Positions 20,252 through 32,354 of a stretch of 64,000 bases of DNA are shown piece by piece. A program made the translations under genes and the position numbers. How positions within the stretch are numbered: the stretch's first letter is position 1; the number at the start of each line of letters is the position of its first letter. This stretch comes from Microbacterium testaceum StLB037. Its GTDB lineage: Bacteria > Actinomycetota > Actinomycetes > Actinomycetales > Microbacteriaceae. The stretch is taken from positions 186,001-250,000 of the forward strand of contig NZ_FNJN01000001.1 in NCBI RefSeq assembly GCF_900104345.1. The letters are read 5' to 3'. The notes beneath the pieces are model-generated. The model had not been told where the DNA came from. It worked only from the letters and a program-made list of their open reading frames with translations, and did no database searches.

Positions 20252-20901
20252 CGGGGTGCCACCGGCAGAGCGCGGGCGCGCACCGCCGCGTCGTCGAGAT
20301 CGGCCACCGCGCGGTAGCGCTCGGCGGTGCCGGGGCGGCGGAGGTATCGGACGTCGTCGAAGGTCGTCGCCGCCGGATCGAGCAGGGGGACGAGCGAGGG
20401 CAGAGCGGCGGCCGTCTCGCGGGCGAATGCGCGCACGGTGGCACCCGGCGGAGGGTCGACGAGCCCGCGTTCGGTGAGGCCGCGGGCGACGGCCCGGAAG
20501 CGCAGCACGATCGCTTCGTCCCACTCGCCCCTGCCGGCGGCAGCGGCGGCGTCGGCGCGGAGTTCGTCGGCCGAGCGCGCATCGTCGTCGTCGAACAGCG
20601 CGCGAGCCGCCTCGGTGGCGCGCGTCGACAGCCGCGGGCGGCCCCAGATCAGGATGCCGACGATGATCGCGGCGACCACGATGACGCCCAGCACGATCAG
20701 GGCCGACGGTCCCCATCCGCCGGTTTCAGGGACGCGCAGGAGGTCTTCGAGGAACCGCCCGACCGCCTGCGAGATGCGGTCGATGAACGTGGGCTCGGCG
20801 GCCTGGTAGGTGGGATCGCGCAGTTCCTGCTCGGCCCATTCGCGGGCCTGGTCGGGGTCGGGGAGCAGCGGGAACGCCGCCGCCAGCGCGGTGAGGATCA
20901 C
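20248..20901 (-). CDS. DUF4129 domain-containing membrane protein
   Basis: A 217-residue protein. One TM helix lies near 60-85 (ALIVLGVIVVAAIIVGILIWG). The C-terminal half has the DUF4129 pattern (AAAAAGRGEWDEAIVLRFRAVARGLTERGL, then TVRAFARETA, ending in a Tyr-containing helix). The GTG start at 20901 overlaps the upstream stop (GTGA). DUF4129 often accompanies transglutaminase or MoxR/DUF58 genes. No enzymatic motif. Confidence 0.78.
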   Translation of the reverse strand: MILTALAAAFPLLPDPDQAREWAEQELRDPTYQAAEPTFIDRISQAVGRFLEDLLRVPETGGWGPSALIVLGVIVVAAIIVGILIWGRPRLSTRATEAARALFDDDDARSADELRADAAAAAGRGEWDEAIVLRFRAVARGLTERGLVDPPPGATVRAFARETAAALPSLVPLLDPAATTFDDVRYLRRPGTAERYRAVADLDDAAVRARALPVAPR

Positions 20902-22277
20902 GCGTCTTCGCTCGACCCGGGGGCGGCCCACGTCGTTCGCGAGCGGTCCGCTGCGGGCGGCGAGGGCTCGGTCGTCGCGCCGGGCGCCGGTACCTGCGGG
21001 ACCGGCGGGCCCTGCGGCGGCCCATACCCCGGCGGGGTGGCGGGCCCCTGCGGAGCCGGCGGCCCCTGCGGCGGTGCGTACCCCTGCGGCGCTGCGTACC
21101 CCTGCAGGGCGGGAGCGTAACCACCGGCCGACGGCGGGCCGTATCCGGCGGGTGCGGCGTAACCCGCGGCGCCCACGGGCGGCGCGTAGCCCGCGAACGC
21201 GGGGGCGGCGCCGAACGGCACGGGGGCGGGGCGCTCGACGACGCGACCGACCCCCACGAGGTAGGGGTCGTTCAGGTCGCTCGCACCGGCGTCGCGGGCC
21301 TCGACGTACGACTGAAGGTCGTGATCGAGCGCCTCGACGCGCATGCGGGCGTCGACGTAGACGAGGACGGCGGAGGTCGACTGCACCACGAGGGCGATGC
21401 ACTGGACGAGGAGGATGCCGAACTGCCCGACGACCTGCAGGGCGATGAACCCGATGACGGTGCTGACGTCGCTGTCTCCGGTGGGGGCGATGATGGCCGG
21501 CACCAACCCGCTCACGAGGCTGAGGGGGATCGAGATGATCTGGGCGACGAGGCCGAACGCCATCGAGATCACGATGATGACGCCGAGCGTCGACCAGAAG
21601 CGCCCCCGGGTCAGCTGCCACGACCGGGCGATCGCCCGGAACACGGGGGCCTGCTCGAGGATGATGACCGAGGGGACGAGGAACAGCTTCGGGGTCAGCC
21701 ACAGGTAGAGCGGGATGAGCGCGAGGAAGAACAGCACGCCGACGAGCGCTCCGACCCAGGTCGCGGCGATCACCAGCAACGTCACGATCCCGGCGAGCAC
21801 GCCGACCACGATCACGACGACGCCGATCGTGAGCGCGCTGTAGCCGATCAGCCGCCAGAACACCGGGCGGACACGGCCCCAGACGGCCCGCAGGGTCGGC
21901 TTCTCGGAGACCACCGCGTGGGCGACCTCGGCGACGACGACGCCCTGGACGACGACGCCGAGCGCTCCCGACAGCACCCCCAGCACGAGAGCGGTGATAC
22001 CGGTCAGCGCGACCGAGCCCGCGGTGATCGCGTCGAACTCGTCGCTGCCCGGGGCGACGGTGTCGAGTCGCGAGAAGCTCGCGATCGCCACCCCGCCGAT
22101 CGCGACCGTCACGAGGATGTACGCCACGGCCTGCACGACGAGCGCGAACCCCAGCAGCACCTTGGGGTTGTGCCGCAGAGCGACGAACGAGCGGGCCAGG
22201 ATCGTGCCGAACCCGTAGGGGTGCAGCGGGACGATGCCCGGTCGTGATGCCGGTGTCCAAGCCGGGTACGCGGTCAT
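20898..22277 (-). CDS. Polytopic membrane protein with Pro/Gly/Tyr-repeat tail
   Basis: A 459-residue protein, first gene of the moxR operon. After ALRHNPKVLLGFALVVQAV there are about six hydrophobic stretches between 40 and 340, resembling the glycerophosphodiester-phosphodiesterase-associated membrane domain or DUF7847-type proteins. The last 100 residues are low complexity: repeated GYAPP, GYGPP, QGYAAP and PQGP units. The ATG at 22277 has GAGGAGGGG upstream. Homologues sit at the same place in mycobacterial moxR2 operons (from memory). Function unknown; the tail may bind partners outside or at the membrane. Confidence 0.7.
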   Translation of the reverse strand: MTAYPAWTPASRPGIVPLHPYGFGTILARSFVALRHNPKVLLGFALVVQAVAYILVTVAIGGVAIASFSRLDTVAPGSDEFDAITAGSVALTGITALVLGVLSGALGVVVQGVVVAEVAHAVVSEKPTLRAVWGRVRPVFWRLIGYSALTIGVVVIVVGVLAGIVTLLVIAATWVGALVGVLFFLALIPLYLWLTPKLFLVPSVIILEQAPVFRAIARSWQLTRGRFWSTLGVIIVISMAFGLVAQIISIPLSLVSGLVPAIIAPTGDSDVSTVIGFIALQVVGQFGILLVQCIALVVQSTSAVLVYVDARMRVEALDHDLQSYVEARDAGASDLNDPYLVGVGRVVERPAPVPFGAAPAFAGYAPPVGAAGYAAPAGYGPPSAGGYAPALQGYAAPQGYAPPQGPPAPQGPATPPGYGPPQGPPVPQVPAPGATTEPSPPAADRSRTTWAAPGSSEDA

Positions 22278-22440
22278 GTGGGGCCCCTCCTCGTCACATG
22301 GCGGTGCCCTCATCGTGTCACACACCCCCGACACGCACCCCTGTCGTCCAGGCAGGTCGACTACTCTCGATACGACGCGCCCTCACCCGGGGCGCTCTAC
22401 CCGTCCCCGAGCGGGTTCGAGACGGAAGACCTGCACCCGA

Positions 22441-23121
22441 ATGACTTCACGGATCCTGGTGGTCGACGACGACACCGCGCTGGCCGAGATGATCGGCATC
22501 GTGCTGCGCACCGAGGGATTCGACACGGTGTTCTGCGCGGACGGCGCCCAGGCCGTCGACGCCTGGCGCACCGAGCGTCCCGACCTCATCCTGCTCGACC
22601 TCATGCTCCCGGGCGTCGACGGCATCGAGATCTGCACGCGCGTGCGGGCCGAGTCCGGCGTCCCGATCATCATGTTGACGGCGCGCACCGACACGGCCGA
22701 CGTGGTCAAGGGCCTCGAGTCGGGTGCGGACGACTACATCATGAAGCCCTTCAACCCGAAGGAGCTGGTCGCGCGCATCCGCACGCGTCTGCGTCCCGTG
22801 CAGGCCCCCGTCGACGAGACGCTGCGCATCGGCGACCTGGTCGTCGACGTCGCCGCGCACGAGGTCCGCCGCGGCGACGTCCCGATCGCCCTGACCCCCC
22901 TCGAGTTCGAGCTCCTCGTCGCCCTGGCCGAGAAGCCGCAGCAGGTGTTCTCCCGCGAGATGCTGCTCGAGCAGGTGTGGGGCTACCACTACAAGGCCGA
23001 CACGCGCCTGGTCAACGTGCACGTCCAGCGACTGCGCGCCAAGATCGAGGCCGACCCCGACAACCCGCGCATCGTGACGACCGTGCGCGGCGTGGGCTAC
23101 CGCGCCGGCGCGGTGGCCTGA
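22441..23121 (+). CDS. mtrA: Response regulator MtrA
   Basis: A 226-residue OmpR-type response regulator. The receiver domain carries the acidic pocket DDD near residue 10, phosphoacceptor D53 in LLDLMLPG, Thr in MLTART and Lys in DDYIMKPFNPKEL. The DNA-binding winged helix ends VRGVGYRAG. MtrA controls cell-wall and division genes in actinobacteria. It lies 7 bp upstream of mtrB, with lpqB next, the invariant actinobacterial order. TACTCT at 22362-22367 could be its -10. Two GTCACA motifs at 22293 and 22317 hint at autoregulation. Confidence 0.97.
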   Translation: MTSRILVVDDDTALAEMIGIVLRTEGFDTVFCADGAQAVDAWRTERPDLILLDLMLPGVDGIEICTRVRAESGVPIIMLTARTDTADVVKGLESGADDYIMKPFNPKELVARIRTRLRPVQAPVDETLRIGDLVVDVAAHEVRRGDVPIALTPLEFELLVALAEKPQQVFSREMLLEQVWGYHYKADTRLVNVHVQRLRAKIEADPDNPRIVTTVRGVGYRAGAVA

Positions 23122-23128
23122 ACCCCTC

Positions 23129-24814
23129 ATGACGGGGGCGGTGCGCACCCTCCCGCGGCCACGGGTGCGGGGATGGCGGGATTGGCGCGTGGTGCGCGAC
23201 CGCCTCGCCACCCTGTGGCGCCGCTCGCTGCGGTTCCGCACCATCGTGCTGACGGTGACGCTCACGGCGGCGACCATCCTCGTGACCTGCGTCGCGATGG
23301 CGCTCGTCATCCAGAACGAGCTGTTCACGGCCCGCAAGGACCAGGTGCTCCTCGAGGCCCAGCGCGCCACCGCAGCGGCCCAGGCCACCCTCGACGCCGC
23401 CGTCGACTCGACCGATCCCGCCGCCGCGCAGACGTTGATGAACGGCATCGCGACGCGCCTGTCGCAGCAGTCGTCGAGTGATCTCATCGCGCTGTACCGC
23501 ATCGGCCCGCCGTCGCCCCTGGCCCCGCAGCCCTTCATCTCCCCGGCTTTCGAGTCGAGCATGGTCACCGATGCCCTGCGCACGCAGGTGCAGTCGAGTC
23601 CCGATCTGCAGTGGTGGCAATCGGTGGCGCTGCCCGCCGACGACGGCCGTGAGGTTCCCGGCATCCTGGTCGGTCATCAACTGCGTTTCCCCGCCGAGGA
23701 CGGGGTCGATTCCTACGAGCTGTACATGGGATACGACCTCACCAGCGCCTCGCAGACCCTCGCGTTCGTCCAGGTGCTGCTGTGGGTGGTCGGGCTCGTC
23801 CTGGTCCTGCTGATCGGTGCGATCGCGTGGTTCGTCCTCCGATCGGTGACGACCCCGATCGCGGATGCCGCCGAGACCAGTGCCAAGCTCGCCGCGGGTG
23901 ACCTCGGCGTGCGCCTGCCGGTGCGCGGCGAGGACGAGCTGGCGACCCTGAACCGTTCGTTCAACGCGATGGCCGACAGCATCGAGTCGCAGATCAAGGA
24001 GCTGGCCGATCTCTCGCTCGTGCAGCAGCGCTTCGTCTCGGACGTCTCCCACGAGCTGCGGACGCCCCTGACCACGATCAAGCTCGCCGCGGACATGATC
24101 AACGACCAGCGCGAGGAGTTCGACCCCGCCACCGGCCGCGCGGCCGAGCTCCTCCACGCGCAGGTGCAGCGCTTCGAGGTGCTTCTCACCGACCTGCTCG
24201 AGATCAGCCGGTACGACGCCGGGTCCGTGCAGCTCGAGCTCGAGCCGACGAGCCTGGCCCACCTCGCCGAGGACGTCATCCTCTCGATGGAGCAGCTCGC
24301 CGAGGGGCACGGTTCGGACGTGCGTCTGGTCGCGCCGGGCGGGTACACCCCGGTCGACATGGACGCCCGGCGCGTGCGCCGGATCGTGCGCAACCTTCTC
24401 GGCAACGCCATCGAGCACGGGGAGGGACGCCCGATCGTGGTGTCGGTCGACAGTGATCGGGATGCCGTGGCCCTCGGCGTCCGCGACTTCGGTCTGGGCA
24501 TGCAGCCCGACGACGTCGAGCGCGTCTTCGACCGCTTCTGGCGCGCCGACCCCTCGCGCGTGCGCACCATCGGCGGCACGGGCCTCGGCCTGTCGATCGC
24601 GCTCGGCGACGCCAAGCTGCACGGGGGGACCCTGTCGGTCTGGTCGGAGCCGGGACGCGGCTCGAACTTCGTGCTCACGCTCCCGCGGGCCGGCGAGCCG
24701 GTCAGCAGCTCGCCCCTGCCGCTCGTCCCCGACGACGAGCAGGGTGGGGCCCTGGAGGCCCTCGGGCTCACACAGCCCATCTCCACCCGTCCGGGAGTGA
24801 GGAAGACGACATGA
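23129..24814 (+). CDS. mtrB: Sensor histidine kinase MtrB
   Basis: A 561-residue sensor kinase. TM1 is at about 38-60, an extracytoplasmic domain at about 61-210, TM2 at about 212-235. A HAMP domain follows (RSVTTPIADAAETSAKLAAGDLGVRL). The HisKA motif is FVSDVSHELRTPLTTIK, and the ATPase has the N box (RIVRNLLGNAIEHG), G1 (DFGLGM) and G2 (GGTGLGLSIA). It phosphorylates MtrA. Its stop overlaps lpqB (ATGA). Confidence 0.97.
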   Translation: MTGAVRTLPRPRVRGWRDWRVVRDRLATLWRRSLRFRTIVLTVTLTAATILVTCVAMALVIQNELFTARKDQVLLEAQRATAAAQATLDAAVDSTDPAAAQTLMNGIATRLSQQSSSDLIALYRIGPPSPLAPQPFISPAFESSMVTDALRTQVQSSPDLQWWQSVALPADDGREVPGILVGHQLRFPAEDGVDSYELYMGYDLTSASQTLAFVQVLLWVVGLVLVLLIGAIAWFVLRSVTTPIADAAETSAKLAAGDLGVRLPVRGEDELATLNRSFNAMADSIESQIKELADLSLVQQRFVSDVSHELRTPLTTIKLAADMINDQREEFDPATGRAAELLHAQVQRFEVLLTDLLEISRYDAGSVQLELEPTSLAHLAEDVILSMEQLAEGHGSDVRLVAPGGYTPVDMDARRVRRIVRNLLGNAIEHGEGRPIVVSVDSDRDAVALGVRDFGLGMQPDDVERVFDRFWRADPSRVRTIGGTGLGLSIALGDAKLHGGTLSVWSEPGRGSNFVLTLPRAGEPVSSSPLPLVPDDEQGGALEALGLTQPISTRPGVRKTT

Positions 24815-26469
24815 GACGCGCTATCGCCTTCGTCGGCCTCGCCCTCGTCCTCGTGCTCACCGCCTGCACGGGCCTGCCGACCTCCGGGTACGTCAACCCC
24901 GGTCGCGGCCCGCAGGTCGACGACACGCAGGCCTTCGCGTTCGTCCCCGACGGGCCGCAGGACGACGCGTCTCCCGCCGAGATCGTGGAGGGGTTCCTCC
25001 GCGCCGGCTCCGGTCCCGCCGACGACTGGGCCACGGCGAAGCTGTTCCTGGCGTCCGGGACGCAGTGGGATCCGCGAGCGCGCGTCACGATCGACCGTCT
25101 GGCCGATCGCCGCGCCACTGCGAACGCCGACGGCACCGGGGTGACGGTCTCGCTCACGACGATGGCGGGAGTGGATGCCAACGGCGCCTACGCTCCGACC
25201 GCCTCAGGGACCGCGGAGACGCTGTCGTTCACCCTCGCGCGCGTCGACGATCAGTGGCGCATCACCTCGGCGCCCGACGGGGTCGTGCTGTACGAGGAGG
25301 TGTTCCCGACCGTCTACCAGTCGGCATCCATCGCGTACTTCGATCCCACGTGGAGTTTCATCGTCCCCGACGTCCGCTGGTTCCCGCGGGCTCTGGTGGC
25401 CAGCCGGGTGGCGACGGCCCTGGTCGACGGTCAGCCGAGTGCGTGGCTCGCGGGGGCGGTCAAGACGGCGTTCCCCGACGAGCTCTCCCTGGTGGGGCGG
25501 TCGGTGACGCTCTCGTCGAGCGGGGTCGCCCAGGTGCAGCTGCCGCGGGCCGCTCTGAGCCTCGACCGGACGACGCTGGACCGCATGCAGACCCAGCTGT
25601 CGAAGAGTCTCGTCACGGCGGGGATCAGCGACGTCCAGATGACGGTCGAGGGCACTCCCGTCCCCGCGTCCGAGGTGTCGGTCCGCGTCACGCGCGTCGA
25701 CCCCTCTCCGGCCGTGCTCACGACGGCGGGGGCGTTCGGCGCGCTCGCCGGCGACACGGTCGAGTCGCTCGGCGGGCTCTCCGACGCGATCGAGTCGCTC
25801 TCGCCGGCCTCGGTGGAACTCGAGGCCGATCGGAGCCTGGCGGCCGTCCGCACGCAGCAGGGCACCGTCGCGAGCGCGCTCGCCGACGGGCGCACCTTCC
25901 TCCTCGACGAGCGCTCGGGGCTCATCGCGCCCACGATCGATGCCGAGGGGGCGATCTGGAGCGTGCCGAGCGCCGCTCCGACGCAGCTGCGGGTCATCAC
26001 GGCCGAGGGCGTTCCGCGCAACGTGGGCAACGCGTGGCCCGATGCCTCCGAAATCAGTGCGATGCAGATCTCGCGCGACGGCACACGGGTCGCGGCGATC
26101 GTGACGGTCTCGGGTACGCGCGAGGTGTGGGTGGCCGGCATCCAGCGCGAGGGCGGCGAGGTGGATCTCGGGGTTCCGCACGTGCTGTCGTTCGCGCAGC
26201 AGGGGGCGTTCGATCTGGCGTGGCTCGACGACACCACGGTCGGAGTTCTGGCCGATGTCGACGGCGCCAGCCGTCTGCGCGAGCTCAATGTGGGGGGCCG
26301 GGGCACCGAGGCCGCGGCACCGGACGGCGCGACGACTCTCGCCGCCGGCAGCACGAGCGTCCGCGTCCTCGACGACACCGGTCGCCTCTACAGCCGTCGC
26401 GGCAGCTCGTGGACCCTGGTGGCGACCGGCATCCGCGTGCTCGCGGCCCAGCAGGGCACGACCTCCTGA
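24811..26469 (+). CDS. lpqB: Lipoprotein LpqB, MtrAB accessory
   Basis: A 552-residue lipoprotein. The N-terminal signal ends in a lipobox LTAC with the lipidated Cys at 19. A GerMN-like domain occupies about 60-260 and the C-terminal 280 residues form a beta-propeller-like LpqB domain. LpqB binds the MtrB sensor domain and modulates MtrA phosphorylation in mycobacteria. The ATG overlaps the mtrB stop, so the three genes form one coupled operon. Confidence 0.95.
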   Translation: MRRAIAFVGLALVLVLTACTGLPTSGYVNPGRGPQVDDTQAFAFVPDGPQDDASPAEIVEGFLRAGSGPADDWATAKLFLASGTQWDPRARVTIDRLADRRATANADGTGVTVSLTTMAGVDANGAYAPTASGTAETLSFTLARVDDQWRITSAPDGVVLYEEVFPTVYQSASIAYFDPTWSFIVPDVRWFPRALVASRVATALVDGQPSAWLAGAVKTAFPDELSLVGRSVTLSSSGVAQVQLPRAALSLDRTTLDRMQTQLSKSLVTAGISDVQMTVEGTPVPASEVSVRVTRVDPSPAVLTTAGAFGALAGDTVESLGGLSDAIESLSPASVELEADRSLAAVRTQQGTVASALADGRTFLLDERSGLIAPTIDAEGAIWSVPSAAPTQLRVITAEGVPRNVGNAWPDASEISAMQISRDGTRVAAIVTVSGTREVWVAGIQREGGEVDLGVPHVLSFAQQGAFDLAWLDDTTVGVLADVDGASRLRELNVGGRGTEAAAPDGATTLAAGSTSVRVLDDTGRLYSRRGSSWTLVATGIRVLAAQQGTTS

Positions 26470-26560
26470 CCCTTCTCCCCAGCGCGCTCGTCCGGGCAGT
26501 TCCGCCCCGATGGGGCGGCGGGGCGGGCGGAGCCCTCGCGCCGCGGAGCAGGCTGAGCGC

Positions 26561-27229
26561 ATGTCACTGTCCGCCGCCCTGACCTCGTCGTTCCGAGATG
26601 CCCTGACGTTCTGGCTCCCCGTCGCGTGCGCCGGGTGCGGTGTCGTCGACACCGATCTCTGTGCCGGATGCCGTGACGCCCTGGCCCCGAGCCCGATCCG
26701 CCGCGCCATCGGATCGGGGATGACGGTCACGAGCGCGCTCGCGTTCGACGGGGTCGCGGCCCGCGTCATCCGTTCGCTCAAAGAGGAGGGGCGGACCGGC
26801 CTCGCGCGCGACCTGGCCCCGGCGCTCGATGCCGTGCTGCGTCTCACGGTGCCCACCGACGCGCGCGTGACGACCGTGCCGGGGACGCGTGCGGCCTTCC
26901 GGCGACGGGGCTTCCGCCCCCTCGACATCCTGCTGCGGCGGGCGGGGTGGACGCACGAGCGACTGCTGCGGGTGGCCCGCGCGACCGATGACCAGCGGGG
27001 ACTCGGTCGCAGCGCTCGCCGCGAGAACGTCGGGGGAGCCTTCGCCGCCCGACCGGTGCCGGGCGGGGTCGTCGTGGTCGTCGACGATGTCGTGACCACC
27101 GGATCGACGCTGTCCGAGGCGGCACGCGCCCTGCGCGCGGCGGGGGCGGACGAGGTGATCGCCGTGGCGCTGGCGCACACGCCGCGTCGCAGGAACATCG
27201 AAGGTGAATCCCGGGTGATTGAGACGTGA
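26561..27229 (+). CDS. ComF-family phosphoribosyltransferase-like protein
   Basis: A 222-residue ComF-type protein. The N-terminal zinc-finger-like CxxC pair is present (CAGCGVVDTDLCAGC). The PRPP-binding motif VVVVDDVVTTGSTLSEAARAL is complete. DNA uptake was its first described role in Bacillus/Haemophilus, but in actinobacteria the gene constantly sits between lpqB and hpf without a proven role. CAGGCT (26549-26554), a near-match to TAGGCT, lies 6 nt before the ATG. Confidence 0.9.
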   Translation: MSLSAALTSSFRDALTFWLPVACAGCGVVDTDLCAGCRDALAPSPIRRAIGSGMTVTSALAFDGVAARVIRSLKEEGRTGLARDLAPALDAVLRLTVPTDARVTTVPGTRAAFRRRGFRPLDILLRRAGWTHERLLRVARATDDQRGLGRSARRENVGGAFAARPVPGGVVVVVDDVVTTGSTLSEAARALRAAGADEVIAVALAHTPRRRNIEGESRVIET

Positions 27230-27277
27230 CACGGGGGTGGCGGGCTACTAGCGTAAGGATGACTGAAGGCGACGGAT

Positions 27278-27316
27278 GTTCCGCCCTTAGACCGGGCGGA
27301 ACCCGGAACAAGGAGG
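27278..27316 (+). promoter_or_regulatory. hpf leader hairpin and Shine-Dalgarno
   Basis: GTTCCGCCC (27278-27286) and GGGCGGAAC (27294-27302) form a perfect 9-bp hairpin with a 7-nt loop. It ends 8 nt before the strong AGGAGG at 27311-27316, which is 6 nt from the hpf ATG. Position suggests a [13 protein letters not shown] or transcript-stability control element. Confidence 0.5.
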
Positions 27317-27322
27317 TCACAG

Positions 27323-27985
27323 ATGGACACCAACATCGTCGGCGTGGGAGTCGGTATCACCGATCGTTTCCGCTCGGTGGTCGAAGAGAAGGTCAGTCGC
27401 ATCGAGCACCTGGCGCCGCGCGCTCAAGCGCTCGAGGTCAAGGTGACCCACCGCTCCTATCGCAACGGTCGTCTCGAAGACGACACCGTCGAGCTCACGC
27501 TCGACGGCAAGGGCCCGGTCGTTCGCGCGGAGGCGACCGACACCGACAAGTTCGCGGCCCTCGACCTCGCGGTCGACAAGATCTCCGAGCAGGTGCGCCG
27601 CGCGAAGGACAAGCGCATCGACGCGCGAAACCACCCCCGGGGCGCGAAGTTCGAGAAGGGCACGGGAGAGCTCGCCGGCATCGACGTCGAGCCCGCCTCC
27701 GTCGAGGTGCTGCGTGCCGTCGCGACCGGCTCGGTGCCCGTGCAAGAGACCGGTGCCGACGACGAGGACTACTCGCCCGTGGTCATCCGACAGAAGGAGT
27801 TCGGCGCCGAGTGGATGACGGTCGAAGACGCCGTCGACCGCATGGAACTCGTCGGCCACGACTTCTTCCTCTTCATCGACGCCCGCACCGATCACCCGAG
27901 CGTCGTCTACCGCCGCAAGGGCTGGGACTACGGTGTGATCGCGCTGGCGACCCAGGCCGCCCCGGCCGTCGGGGTCGCATCCTGA
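27323..27985 (+). CDS. hpf: Long-form ribosome hibernation promoting factor
   Basis: A 220-residue protein. The N-terminal S30AE/RaiA fold (residues 1-105) begins MDTNIVGVGVGITDRFRSVVEEK. The conserved C-terminal dimerisation domain (about 155-215) reads VVIRQKEF-x-W-MTVEDAV-x-RM-E-LVGHDFFLF and ends VVYRRKGWDYGVI. Long HPF makes 100S ribosome dimers in stationary phase. The AGGAGG is unusually strong for this window, where many genes are leaderless. A bidirectional terminator follows. Confidence 0.96.
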   Translation: MDTNIVGVGVGITDRFRSVVEEKVSRIEHLAPRAQALEVKVTHRSYRNGRLEDDTVELTLDGKGPVVRAEATDTDKFAALDLAVDKISEQVRRAKDKRIDARNHPRGAKFEKGTGELAGIDVEPASVEVLRAVATGSVPVQETGADDEDYSPVVIRQKEFGAEWMTVEDAVDRMELVGHDFFLFIDARTDHPSVVYRRKGWDYGVIALATQAAPAVGVAS

Positions 27986-27997
27986 CCTGAGAACGAC

Positions 27998-28031
27998 ACG
28001 ACGCCCCCGGTCCTCGGACCGGGGGCGTCGT
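27998..28031. terminator. Bidirectional terminator between hpf and the coiled-coil gene
   Basis: A 16-bp perfect stem, left arm 27998-28013 (ACGACGCCCCCGGTCC) and right arm 28016-28031, sits between two convergent genes and can serve both. Confidence 0.85.
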
Positions 28032-28059
28032 CGTGCGGGGCGAGCCGTGGAAGGCAGGC

Positions 28060-29367
28060 TCAGCCGTCGAAGATGTCGCCCAGCAGCGAGCCGATGACGA
28101 GGCCGCCGAGCATGCCGCCGACCATGTTGCCGCCGCCCATTCCGCCCCCGCGGCCGTACCCGCCGCCGCGGTTATCTCCGCCCCAGTCGTTCGGGCGGGA
28201 CTGCTCGATGTCGCGCTGAGCGATCTGCAGGGCCTCGGATGCCAGCGACCCGGCGCGCCGCGCGGTCGCGAGAACCGTCTCGCGCCGGTCCTCGGGCACG
28301 GGACCGAGCGGCAGACCCGCGCGAAGGCGTTCGGCCTCGACGAAGCGGGTGCGCGCGTCGGCACCGATCCATCCGCGGTGACCGGTGATGAGGCCGCGGG
28401 CGACGGCGATCTGCCGGTCGGCGTCGTCGATCGCGTGCTCCACCTGATCCTGCGAGGGGACGGGGCGGGCGGCACGCTCGCGCGCGAGGTCGAGATCGGC
28501 GTTGGCCTGGCGCAGCGACGACAGCGCCTGGAAGGGATCGCTGCGCGATCCCGAGGCGGGGAGCGCGGTCAAGGCCTGCTGCAGCGTGGCCATGGCCTGG
28601 ACCACGGCCGGCGTCTGCGCGCCGAGGCGCGCTTCGATCAGGTCGTTGCGGGAGTCGTCGACCACGGCGGCGAGAGTCGACTCGGCGCGGAGGGCTTCGA
28701 TCTCGAAGGTGTCCACGGCATCCAGGAGCGATTCCGCCCGACGAACGGCTTCGGTGGCCGCCTCGAGGGCGACCGACGCCTGCTCGCGCTGGCCCGCTTC
28801 GCGGCGGCGCTCCGAGACGGCCGCGGTGTGCACGGCGAAGTTGAGCAACTGCTCGATCTCTTCGGGGTTGCCGCCGATCTGTGCCAGGGCCGAATCGCTG
28901 TAGCGGCGGGACAGCCGGTCGACGACCTCGCGGGCGTTCGGGATGCGCTCGGCGAGCCGGTCGCGATCCGCGCGCACCCGCGCCAGGGTCTCGGGGGCGC
29001 GGCGCACGGCGTCGATCTTGGGCTGGAGCACCTGGGTGCGCTCTTCGAGCAGGTCTTCGGCCCACTGCGACAGCTGGATGATGCGGGCGTTGCGCGTGCG
29101 AAGTTCTTCTTTGGTGTCGGGGATCTCGTCGTGGTTCAGCTGGTGCAGCTGGAACGCCTCGGCGAGGTGGGTGCGCACGGAGTCGAGGGCCGCCGCGAGG
29201 TCGTCGGTCGCCTTGTCGCCGAGTTCGGCGCGGGCGAAATCGAGTTCGTCCGAGGTCAGGCGCACGCGTTCGTCGGCCGCGACGATCGCGAGCTCCGCTC
29301 GGCGTGCCAGATCGGCATCCGCCGCGTCCTGCTCTTCGCGCTTCCTCTTGCCCCAGAAACCGGCCAT
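28060..29367 (-). CDS. Coiled-coil protein with Gly-rich C-terminus (TPM-like tail)
   Basis: A 435-residue protein. Residues 10-380 are almost entirely helical and highly charged (heptad-like Ala/Leu/Glu/Arg), probably coiled coil. The last 40 residues switch to [13 protein letters not shown] and end with the short hydrophobic [21 protein letters not shown]. This tail resembles the C-terminus of actinobacterial TPM-domain membrane proteins, but the TPM domain and signal sequence are missing. TAGGAT (29379-29374, minus) is 6 nt before the ATG. I cannot assign a function; a scaffold or membrane-associated role is possible. Confidence 0.75.
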   Translation of the reverse strand: MAGFWGKRKREEQDAADADLARRAELAIVAADERVRLTSDELDFARAELGDKATDDLAAALDSVRTHLAEAFQLHQLNHDEIPDTKEELRTRNARIIQLSQWAEDLLEERTQVLQPKIDAVRRAPETLARVRADRDRLAERIPNAREVVDRLSRRYSDSALAQIGGNPEEIEQLLNFAVHTAAVSERRREAGQREQASVALEAATEAVRRAESLLDAVDTFEIEALRAESTLAAVVDDSRNDLIEARLGAQTPAVVQAMATLQQALTALPASGSRSDPFQALSSLRQANADLDLARERAARPVPSQDQVEHAIDDADRQIAVARGLITGHRGWIGADARTRFVEAERLRAGLPLGPVPEDRRETVLATARRAGSLASEALQIAQRDIEQSRPNDWGGDNRGGGYGRGGGMGGGNMVGGMLGGLVIGSLLGDIFDG

Positions 29368-29455
29368 GGGTCGATCCTAGGCGTCGGGTTCGGCGGCGTC
29401 GCCGTGTGTTCGCTGCGGGCGCGCGCTCCTCTTTCGGATTGCGGCCTCCTCGCAG

Positions 29456-29471
29456 GTCACGAACGGGTAAC
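29456..29471 (+). promoter_or_regulatory. Possible MtrA-type direct repeat upstream of secA
   Basis: GTCAC-GAACGG-GTAAC gives two GTNAC pentamers with an 11-bp period, followed by ATAAC. It lies about 80 bp upstream of the secA start. MtrA boxes in actinobacteria are direct repeats of this kind. Confidence 0.4.
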
Positions 29472-29550
29472 ACGGATAACATGGGCGATGTATGCCTGTT
29501 CGCAGGCCGGCGTCCACGCGGGCGCCGCACCCGACAGATGGAGATGCTCC

Positions 29551-32346
<2,796 letters not shown>

Positions 32347-32354
32347 TCGCACGA

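Noticed and set aside
22293..22322. Two GTCACA motifs as an MtrA autoregulatory site
   Set aside because: They are 24 bp apart rather than 11-bp phased; only mentioned in the mtrA entry as a hint.
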